Positions 26,185 through 33,389 of a stretch of 36,561 bases of DNA are shown here, piece by piece (position 1 is the stretch's first letter; every line of letters begins with the position of its first letter). A model generated the notes under the pieces. The model searched no databases. It had not been told where the DNA came from and saw nothing but the letters and a program-made list of their open reading frames with translations. Source of the DNA: an uncultured Lysobacteraceae bacterium (lineage in GTDB: Bacteria > Pseudomonadota > Gammaproteobacteria > Xanthomonadales > Rhodanobacteraceae). The stretch is from contig CAMLSI010000004.1 of the NCBI GenBank assembly GCA_946482585.1, positions 1 to 36,561 on the forward strand, read 5' to 3'. The position numbers and the translations under genes were made by a program.

Positions 26185-26730
26185 TCAGGCCGCCTCGAGC
26201 TGCGACGCGAGCCAGCGCCGCGCGTCGGCCCAGTCCCGTTCCACGGTGCGCTCGGAAACGTCGAGCGCGAGCGCGGTTTCGCTCAGCGACAGACCGGTGA
26301 AGAAACGGCATTCAACCACGCTCGCCTGTCGCGGCTCGACGCGCGCGAGATCGCGCAGCGCGTCATCGAGCGCCGCGATGCGGCGCGCCTCGGCGAGCAG
26401 CGCGGCATCGTCGTCGGGCGCCATCGGCAGCTGTTCCTGCTGACGCAGACGACGCCGCGCATGATCGCAGACCACGCGGCGCATCGCGCGCGAGGCGACG
26501 TTCAACAGATGCGCGCGCGAGGCGAGCGGCAGGTCCGAGGCATTGCCCAGTCGCAGGTAGGACTCGTGCAGCAGCGAAGTCGTGTCCAGCGTGTTGATCC
26601 AGCGGCTGCGGTTCATATGACGCCGCGCGATGTGCTTGAGATCCGCATAGACCAGCACGGCCAGCGCGTGCTGCGCGTGCGCCTCGCCGTTGCGGCAGCG
26701 CTCGAGCAGCGCCAGGAAATCGTCGTCCAT
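26185..26730 (-). CDS. ECF sigma factor of the kinase-linked type (module 3)
   Basis: This is a 181-residue sigma factor of the TIGR02999 / Sig-70_X6 type, close to ECF43. The region 2.2 stretch reads NTLDTTSLLHESYLRLG (residues about 46-62): where the other two ECF factors in this window have E/D-L-x-Q-E/D, this one has T50, T51 and S52 before LLHE. Region 4 is at about 128-178 (RDLARVEPRQASVVECRFFTGLS, then ETALALDVSERTVERDW). In Vibrio EcfP a threonine in the same region is phosphorylated to create the missing negative charge, so phospho-activation by the adjacent kinase is a fair inference. ATG 26730 is divergent from the heparinase-like gene, and that operon may be a target. Confidence 0.93.
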   Translation of the reverse strand: MDDDFLALLERCRNGEAHAQHALAVLVYADLKHIARRHMNRSRWINTLDTTSLLHESYLRLGNASDLPLASRAHLLNVASRAMRRVVCDHARRRLRQQEQLPMAPDDDAALLAEARRIAALDDALRDLARVEPRQASVVECRFFTGLSLSETALALDVSERTVERDWADARRWLASQLEAA

Positions 26731-26940
26731 CCTGCCTTACCTCATCGACCAGAACCGCGCTTGCGCTGCAAGCCATGTGCCCTCGCCGCCGCGGCGCGCT
26801 GCCGTCCGTCGGCCCGCTGCGGCAGACCAACGGCAGTGGGACCGCTCACGCGGCGGATACGACCGCCGGTCGGTCCGATGGCGGACGCCGCATCGCGGCG
26901 ACGCAACCGCGAGCGTCGATTCCGTCCTGAGGGAGCTTTC

Positions 26941-29900
26941 ATGAAACGCGTGCTGGGCTGTGTGTTGATGCTGGCGTTCGGCGTGCTAACGGCCGGCAGG
27001 GGACAAACCGAACCTTTGACGACGCATCCGCGCCTGTGGATCACCGCCGCCGACCTGCCCTCGTTGCGGCAGTGGGCCGCGAACGGCAATCCGGTCTATG
27101 CCAATGGCCTGCGCCAGCTCGCGCAATCCTCGGCGCAGGCCATGGACAGCGGCGAGATTCCGGACGAGGACAACGGCGGATCGACCTGGAGCCCGGTCAA
27201 TACCGAGGAATATGCCGCGCTGTTCGCGTTCATGAGCCTCGTCGATCCGGATGCGGCCGCGCGCGCGCAGTGGGCGCAGCGCGGACGCCTCTTGCTCATG
27301 CACGTGATCGACCGCGTCGACGCCTGCATGCGCGCGTCGCCGCCGACGCAGCAGGGCAGTTTCTGTTCGCTGTCCTTCAGCGTGTCGGACCGCTCGCGCT
27401 GGACCGGCGCGGCATTCCCGCTGGCGGCGGACTGGCTGCAGGGCGCGACCACCGCGTCGGGACAGCCCGTGCTCACCGCGCAGGACAAGGCCACCTTGCG
27501 CCGCGTATTCCTGATCTGGTCGCGACTGAGCCTCGAAGCCTATCCGAATCCGTACAACAACCCGCCGGAATTCAGCCTGCCGGTCGGCACCATCGGCGAA
27601 CCGCTGCTGCGTCTTTCCACCGACCTGCGCCGGCATCGTCTGCGCTTCGCCGGCAACAATTACTTCGCAGGCCACATGCGCAACATCGGCCTGCGCGCGA
27701 TCGCGATCGATGCGGCCGACGACGTGCCCGACGCACAGACGCCCGCCAGCTATCTGCGCCTGAATGCGAACGGTCAGGCCGTGGTCGCGCCGCTCGACGC
27801 GTCGCCCGGCGCGCTGCGCAACCTGCGCCGCGACGTGCTGCAGGGCTGGCTGTTCGTGCAGGACTATCTGCTGCGCCACGACAGCCGTGGCGGCCTGCCG
27901 CAGGAAGGCATGGAATACGCGCCCACGTCGATCGGCATTCCGGCGCAATTCCTCTACGGACTCCAAACCGCGGGCTACGCCGATCTCGCCGGCCAGAACC
28001 AGTGGGGCGCGCAGGTCGCCGGCCTGGCCACGAATCCGTTCTATCGCGCGATCGCCTATGGACTCGTGCATTCGCAGAGTCCGCGCACCGCGGCCAGTCC
28101 GTTCGGCACGGTCCACAAACCGGCGTGGTACGGCGACGGCGAGCACTACTACCAGAACGACCCCATCGACATCCTCGGTCCGGTCGGCCTGCATGCGATG
28201 CGTGTCGGCGACACGGAGACGGCGAATCTCGTGCGCTGGGTGCAGCGCCACATGCCGCCCGACGGTGCGGCCGGTTTCGCGTCGCGCACGCGCGCCAACG
28301 GCAGCAGCGGCGACGTGCTGTCGAGCCTCATGTATTTCCTGCTGTTCGATCCTGCGGCGCCGGGCAGCGCGGCGAACGCGCCCGATCCGCGGCCGTCGCT
28401 CGCGCTGTCGTTCTGGTCCGAGGGCATGGGCCGCCTGCTCTCGCGCACCGACTGGGGCGCGGACGCGCGCTGGTTCAACTACCGGCTGAGCTACAACGCC
28501 GTCGACCACCAGCACGGCGACGGCAACCTGTTCGAGTTCTATCGCAACGGCGAATGGCTGACCAAGGCCACGATCGGCTACGGCAACGACGGCGGCGCGA
28601 CCGACTACAAGAACGGCGTCACCGTGCAGAACGTGCTCGGCGCGTCGGTCGATCCCGAAAGCTATCTCGGCAATCGCCTGCGTCGCGGCGCGCAGATGCC
28701 GCAGGCGCGCAGCGCAGCCGATCCCCGGGTGCTCGCGCGCAGCGAGACGACGCGCTACAGCTTCGCGAGCGGCGATGCGACGAATCTGTACAACGCCTAC
28801 TACGAACCCGGCGATGCGACCCCGGCCGCACAGCGCGCGCTGGACGTGCAGCACGTGAGCCGCGCGGCGCTCTGGCTCAAACCCGATCACGTCATCGTCT
28901 ACGACCGCGTGCAATCGGCCACGGCGCAGCGCGCCAAGCGCTTCTGGCTCAACCTGCCCGATCAGTTGCCCGCCGTGCCGCAGATCGCCGGCAACCGCGT
29001 GACCTCGGTCACGCCCGGCGGCCAGCGCCTGCACGTGGCGAGTCTGCTGCCCGCCGCAAAGACCCTTGCGATCGTGACCGACGATCCGATCATGTCGCCC
29101 AGCGTCAACGGCTGGGCACTGGGCGACGAGGACAGCTTCATCCAGGAACGCAGCATTGCCGGCGGCCCGCAGAAATTCGCGACGCGCCTGCGCGTGGAGG
29201 CCGACGGTGCGCCGCTGCAGACGCGCTTCCTGCATGTGCTGCAGGGAGCCACGGGCACCACCGCGCCGGATCCCGCGGCCGTCGCCGCCTCGGAAACCGC
29301 GGCGAACTGCCCGACGCCGGCCGGCGCGTTCGACGGTGCGATCGTCGGCACGAACAGCGTCTGGTTCGCACGCGACGTCAGTCCCGTCTACGGCTGTTTC
29401 GCGCTACGCACGCCGATCGGCACGACGCAGCACCTCGTCACCGGCCTCGCACCGTACGCGAGCTTCCAGGTGACGCGCACGACGGCCGGCGCCGACCAGA
29501 CCCTGACCGTACAACCGGGCGGTCCCTGGCTCGCCGACGCCGGCGGCGTGCTGCGCATCGACATCGGCATCACGCCGCCGGCACGCGGGCTCGCCGTCGT
29601 CGATGGCACACAACTGGATTTTGGCAATACGGCAATCGGCACGGCACCGACGCTGACGGTCACGCTGACCAATCGCGGCACGGCGACGTTGACTGGCATC
29701 GCGTTCGGGCTCGCGGGCGCGCCGGAATTTGGCCTGGTGCCGGGCGGCTGCCAAGCGACGCTCGCCGTCGGCGCGAGCTGCACGCAGCCGGTGCGCTTCG
29801 CGCCGGCCGCGTACGGCTATCGCAGCGGCACGCTCGGCATCGCCTCGGATTCGTCCGAACCGCTCGCGCCGCTGCCGCTGCACGGGATCGGCCTCGATGG

Positions 29901-29943
29901 CGATCGCCTCTTCGCCGACGCCTTCCAGGCGGTGTCGCCATGA
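26941..29943 (+). CDS. Secreted heparinase II/III-like protein with choice-of-anchor D domain
   Basis: This is a 1000-residue exported protein. ATG 26941 follows GAGGGAGC; the signal peptide ends near LTAGRGQ. The central part resembles the heparinase II/III fold: a long helical (alpha/alpha toroid) N-terminal region, then YNAVDHQHGDGNLFEFYRNG (residues about 518-537; D522, H523, H525, D527), the typical C-terminal beta-domain signature of polysaccharide lyases. A choice-of-anchor D/ASH-type domain follows at about 888-990 (LDFGNTAIGTAPTLTVTLTN). The protein ends GDRLFADAFQAVSP, matching the C-terminal motif of four other exported proteins. Uronic-acid-containing polysaccharide is the likely substrate class; the exact glycan is not known. 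It overlaps the next gene by four bases. Confidence 0.88.
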   Translation: MKRVLGCVLMLAFGVLTAGRGQTEPLTTHPRLWITAADLPSLRQWAANGNPVYANGLRQLAQSSAQAMDSGEIPDEDNGGSTWSPVNTEEYAALFAFMSLVDPDAAARAQWAQRGRLLLMHVIDRVDACMRASPPTQQGSFCSLSFSVSDRSRWTGAAFPLAADWLQGATTASGQPVLTAQDKATLRRVFLIWSRLSLEAYPNPYNNPPEFSLPVGTIGEPLLRLSTDLRRHRLRFAGNNYFAGHMRNIGLRAIAIDAADDVPDAQTPASYLRLNANGQAVVAPLDASPGALRNLRRDVLQGWLFVQDYLLRHDSRGGLPQEGMEYAPTSIGIPAQFLYGLQTAGYADLAGQNQWGAQVAGLATNPFYRAIAYGLVHSQSPRTAASPFGTVHKPAWYGDGEHYYQNDPIDILGPVGLHAMRVGDTETANLVRWVQRHMPPDGAAGFASRTRANGSSGDVLSSLMYFLLFDPAAPGSAANAPDPRPSLALSFWSEGMGRLLSRTDWGADARWFNYRLSYNAVDHQHGDGNLFEFYRNGEWLTKATIGYGNDGGATDYKNGVTVQNVLGASVDPESYLGNRLRRGAQMPQARSAADPRVLARSETTRYSFASGDATNLYNAYYEPGDATPAAQRALDVQHVSRAALWLKPDHVIVYDRVQSATAQRAKRFWLNLPDQLPAVPQIAGNRVTSVTPGGQRLHVASLLPAAKTLAIVTDDPIMSPSVNGWALGDEDSFIQERSIAGGPQKFATRLRVEADGAPLQTRFLHVLQGATGTTAPDPAAVAASETAANCPTPAGAFDGAIVGTNSVWFARDVSPVYGCFALRTPIGTTQHLVTGLAPYASFQVTRTTAGADQTLTVQPGGPWLADAGGVLRIDIGITPPARGLAVVDGTQLDFGNTAIGTAPTLTVTLTNRGTATLTGIAFGLAGAPEFGLVPGGCQATLAVGASCTQPVRFAPAAYGYRSGTLGIASDSSEPLAPLPLHGIGLDGDRLFADAFQAVSP

Positions 29944-31100
29944 GGTGCGCGCGGCATTTCTTCCGCACGGTCGCGCTCATTGCGGCGACGTCGGCCGGCG
30001 CGGCGATCCCCCCGGATTTCTCGCTGCAGACTTATGCGACCGGACTCGACCGGCCGGTCGCGCTGGCCGCGGCCGGCGACGGTTCCGGCCGCCTGTTCGC
30101 CGCGGAAATCGGCGGCCGCGTGCGCGTGATCCGCAACGGCGCCGTTCTGCCCGCGCCGCTGCTCGATCTCGGCGCGCTCGTCAGCACCGGCGGTTGCAGC
30201 GGCGAATGCGGACTGCTGGGCCTGGCTTTCGCACCGGATTTCGCGGCGACCGGCCATGTATTCACCCTGCACACTGATCCACAACGCAACAATGTGATTC
30301 TGCGACACCGGGTTCCGCCCGGCAGCGACGTGGCCGATCCGGCCAGCCGCGTCGCGGTCATGACCATCGGCGACGGCAGCGGCCAGCACAACGGCGGCGA
30401 TCTGAGGTTCGGCCCCGACGGCATGCTCTACATCAGCGTCGGCGACGCGGCCGGCGGCGGCGCGCCGGCGCAGCAGCTGTCGTCCCTGCGCGGAAAGATC
30501 CTGCGCATCGACGTGCGCAACCTGCCCTACGCGATACCGCCCGGCAATCCTTTTGCCGGCGATGCGCCGGGCGCCGGCACTCGCGACGAAATCTGGCACT
30601 ACGGGCTGCGCAATCCGTGGCGCATGAGCTTCGACCGGCGCAGCGGCGAGCTGTGGATCGCCGATGTCGGCGGCAACGGCGGCGCGTTCGAGGAAATCAA
30701 TCGCGCACCGGCCGGCGCGAGCGGACTCAACTTCGGCTGGTACTGCTATTCCGGCACGCAGCAGGTCAATTGCTCGCTGCCGGCCCAGCACGCGCCGTTC
30801 ATCGCGGTCCAGACGTCTACCCTGGGTTGTGCGGCGGTCGGCGGCTTCGTCTTCAACGGCCCGGTCGCGATGCTGCGCGGCACCTATCTGTATGGCGACT
30901 ACTGCAGCGGCGGGATCTGGGCCAGCGGCACCGGCGCGACCGCGACGCCGCAGGCGCTGTTCAACAACAACCGGCCGCTGACCACGTTCGGCGAAGACGA
31001 CGCCGGCTGGGTCTACATCGCCGAACAGGCCGCCAACGCCCGTGTGCTGCGCCTGTATTCCGAGCGCATTTTCGCCGACGGCCTGCAGCCGACGCAGTAA
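29940..31100 (+). CDS. Secreted GSDH-type (PQQ-dependent-like) sugar dehydrogenase
   Basis: This is a 386-residue exported six-bladed propeller of the glucose/sorbosone dehydrogenase family. ATG 29940 overlaps the upstream TGA (ATGA), so the two genes are translationally coupled. Visible family motifs are GQHNGGDLRFGPDGMLYISVGD with H150, LRGKILRIDV, YGLRNPWRMSFD, LWIADVGGN, and FGWYCYSG. The signal peptide ends near SAGAA/IPPD. It should bind PQQ in the periplasm or outside and oxidise sugars or aldoses; the exact substrate is unknown. It ends YSERIFADGLQPTQ, again the shared C-terminal motif. Four cysteine-containing segments (GGCSGEC, YCYSG, NCSL, YCSGG) suggest disulfides. Confidence 0.92.
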   Translation: MRCARHFFRTVALIAATSAGAAIPPDFSLQTYATGLDRPVALAAAGDGSGRLFAAEIGGRVRVIRNGAVLPAPLLDLGALVSTGGCSGECGLLGLAFAPDFAATGHVFTLHTDPQRNNVILRHRVPPGSDVADPASRVAVMTIGDGSGQHNGGDLRFGPDGMLYISVGDAAGGGAPAQQLSSLRGKILRIDVRNLPYAIPPGNPFAGDAPGAGTRDEIWHYGLRNPWRMSFDRRSGELWIADVGGNGGAFEEINRAPAGASGLNFGWYCYSGTQQVNCSLPAQHAPFIAVQTSTLGCAAVGGFVFNGPVAMLRGTYLYGDYCSGGIWASGTGATATPQALFNNNRPLTTFGEDDAGWVYIAEQAANARVLRLYSERIFADGLQPTQ

Positions 31101-31129
31101 TCTCTCCCCGACTCCGCGAGGAACGTCCC

Positions 31130-32206
31130 ATGAAACACCCGCTCATCTGTACGTTGTTGGCCGCCGCGGCCACGACCGCCGCCGCCGAACCGCTGCCGCG
31201 CTTTCCGCCGGGCGCGGTCTGGAACCGCAACATCTCGACCGCGCCGGCGCATGCGCAATCGGCCAGCATGATCTCGACCCTGAACGGGCTCGGCGGTTTC
31301 GGCTTCGGCCGCATGCAGATCGATTTCGGCATGAATGTCGTGCGTGCCGCCGCCGGCAGTCCGACGCGCACCATCGTCGACTATCCGTACGACGACTACT
31401 ACTCGCCCGATTGCGAACCGCTCGGCTCGTCGATGCCGGTGCCGGCCAACGCGGCGATCGAGGGTACGAACGGCCTGACCTGCGCCAACGACAGCGAAGA
31501 CTGTCATCTGCTCGTCGTCCAGGGCGACACCTTGTACGAGGCCTATCACGTGACCGCGAGCGGCGCGAACGCGCTCGAAGCGCAATGCCTCGTGAAGTGG
31601 CACCTGAAGGCGGTCTATCCGGGCCAGGGCCGCGGCGAGCACTGCACCAGCGGCGATGCGGCCGGCTTTCCGATCGCGCCGCTGCTGTTCAACGCGGACG
31701 AAGTCTTCGCCGCGATGCAACCCAATGCCAGCGGCGATCTCGGCCACGCGATCCGCTTCATCCTGCCGAACCCGCGCATGGCCACCGACGCATCGCTCGG
31801 TGGCGACGAGGGCAAGCTCTACGTGCGTCCCGCGACGCACGCGGGCGGACCGTCGGGACCGTCCGGCACTGTCCCCTACGGCGCCCGCCTGCGTCTGCGC
31901 GCCGATTTTCCGATGGCGAACTATTCGCCCGCGGCGCAGGTGATCCTGCGCACGATGCAGCGCTACGGCATCGTGCTCGCGGACGGCGGCAACGTCGCCC
32001 TGACCGCCGAAAGCGATCGCTACACCACGCATACCTGGGCCGAACTCGGCATCGACTCGCGCGAGTTCGATCAGACCGCGGGCGCGACCGACGTCATGGT
32101 CACGGACTTCCAGGTGCTCGACACCGGCGCGCGCATCGGCGAGACCTATCAGTGTGCGCGCACGACCGTCGTGGCCGACACGATCTTCGTCGACGGCTAC
32201 GAGTGA
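31130..32206 (+). CDS. Secreted protein of unknown family with IFVDGYE C-terminus
   Basis: This 358-residue protein starts at ATG 31130 behind GCGAGGAA and has a signal peptide ending near TTAAA/EPL. I do not recognise the family. The mature part has six cysteines (SPDC, LTC, EDC, AQC, EHC, YQC), consistent with three disulfides in an exported protein, and aromatic-rich strands such as DYPYDDYYSPDCEPLG. There is a run LRLRADFPMANYSPAAQVIL typical of a beta/alpha fold. Its end, ADTIFVDGYE, is the shared C-terminal motif. It lies 29 bp after the sugar dehydrogenase and 4 bp before an aldo/keto reductase, so it probably belongs to the same operon; a role in carbohydrate binding or breakdown is a guess. 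Confidence 0.85.
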   Translation: MKHPLICTLLAAAATTAAAEPLPRFPPGAVWNRNISTAPAHAQSASMISTLNGLGGFGFGRMQIDFGMNVVRAAAGSPTRTIVDYPYDDYYSPDCEPLGSSMPVPANAAIEGTNGLTCANDSEDCHLLVVQGDTLYEAYHVTASGANALEAQCLVKWHLKAVYPGQGRGEHCTSGDAAGFPIAPLLFNADEVFAAMQPNASGDLGHAIRFILPNPRMATDASLGGDEGKLYVRPATHAGGPSGPSGTVPYGARLRLRADFPMANYSPAAQVILRTMQRYGIVLADGGNVALTAESDRYTTHTWAELGIDSREFDQTAGATDVMVTDFQVLDTGARIGETYQCARTTVVADTIFVDGYE

Positions 32207-32210
32207 ACGC

Positions 32211-33068
32211 ATGAGCGCGCCCGCCACGCTGCCGCCCGACGCGCGCCACCTCGTCACGCGCGACGGCGTGCGCATGCCGCGCCTGCTCTACGGCACGGCG
32301 TGGAAGAAGGAGCGCACGGCCTATTGGGTCGAAACCGCGCTGCATCACGGCTTTGACGGTATCGACACCGCGTGCCAGCCCAAGCACTACGACGAAGCCG
32401 GCGCCGGCGCCGGCGTGGCCGCTTCGCAGCGGCTGCGCGACGACGTGTATCTGCAGACCAAGTTCACGCCGCTGTCGGGTCAGGACCCGGCACGCGTGCC
32501 CTACGATCCGGCCGCGCCGCTCGCGACTCAAGTCGCGCAGTCGTTCGCGGTGTCGCAGCGCCATTTCGGCAGCGAGCGCATCGACGCGCTGTTGCTGCAT
32601 TCGCCGCTGCGCAGCCGCACCGACCTGCGCGCGGTCTGGCTGGCCATGGAAGCGCTGGTCGACGCAGGCCTGGTCTCCCTCATCGGCATCAGCAACTGCT
32701 ACGACCCGGCGCAGCTCGAAATGCTCTGGGACCAGGCGCGCATCAAGCCCGCGATCGTGCAGAACCGCTTCTACGCCGAGACCGGGTACGACGCCGAGGT
32801 CCGTGCCTTCTGCCGCGCGCATGCGCTGATCTACCAGAGCTTCTGGACGCTCAGCGCGAATCCGCACCTGCTCGGCAGCGCGACGGTGCTCGCGCTCGCG
32901 GCGGCCTACGAACGCACGCCGGCGCAGATCCTGTTCCGCTATCTGATGCAGCGCGAGGTCGTGCCGCTGACCGGAACGACCTCGCTGCGGCACTTGCGCG
33001 ACGGGCTCGACGTGTTCGCGTTCGCGCTCGAGGAACGTGATGCTCGGGCGGTCGACGCACTGATTTGA
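32211..33068 (+). CDS. Aldo/keto reductase (short form)
   Basis: This 285-residue oxidoreductase has the tetrad residues D52, Y60, K84 and H130 in GIDTACQPKHYDE, LQTKFTP and LLLHSPL, and later GISNCYDPAQLEML. It differs from the AKR at 22957 in length and in its catalytic-loop neighbourhood, so the two are distinct family members. It is cytoplasmic with no signal peptide. ATG 32211 is four bases after the preceding stop, indicating the same transcript as the three exported proteins upstream. In this setting it may reduce an aldehyde or uronate-derived ketone produced by the operon's extracellular enzymes, which is an inference. The TGA of the preceding gene lies at 32204-32206. Confidence 0.93.
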   Translation: MSAPATLPPDARHLVTRDGVRMPRLLYGTAWKKERTAYWVETALHHGFDGIDTACQPKHYDEAGAGAGVAASQRLRDDVYLQTKFTPLSGQDPARVPYDPAAPLATQVAQSFAVSQRHFGSERIDALLLHSPLRSRTDLRAVWLAMEALVDAGLVSLIGISNCYDPAQLEMLWDQARIKPAIVQNRFYAETGYDAEVRAFCRAHALIYQSFWTLSANPHLLGSATVLALAAAYERTPAQILFRYLMQREVVPLTGTTSLRHLRDGLDVFAFALEERDARAVDALI

Positions 33069-33224
33069 ACCGCCGTCCGCGAGGTTGCCGGCAGCACCGG
33101 TCGGATACCTGACAGGACCTTCCCCGGTTTCGCGCTTGCCGTCATGAAATCGAGGGTCGAACACCCGGCTCGCGCGAGTTCGGAAGGGCCGCCGGCGGCG
33201 AAGGCAGTCTTCACAAATTCGCGC

Positions 33225-33253
33225 TCGACAGGTCGCCCGCGAAAATCTAACGT
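33225..33253 (+). promoter_or_regulatory. Possible sigma-70-like promoter for the giant exoprotein
   Basis: TCGACA (33225-33230) and TAACGT (33248-33253) are separated by 17 bases in the 321-bp gap before the gene at 33390. Both boxes match the consensus only in part. Nothing else was recognised in 33069-33389: no ORF of interest and no repeat. Confidence 0.25.
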
Positions 33254-33389
33254 CCGCGAACGGAAGCCGATCCGCGGGGAGCGTGCGGCGACTGCAACGC
33301 GCATGGGTGGTCGGTCCGGAAACGGCGATACCTCGCCGGCCTCGAATCGACACTCCGGGAATGTCTACAAGCAGACAAGGGGAATTGTC

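Noticed and set aside
26461..26940. In-frame extension of the heparinase-like gene upstream to 26461
   Set aside because: It overlaps the divergent sigma factor gene, lacks a ribosome binding site, and would bury the signal peptide that starts at ATG 26941.
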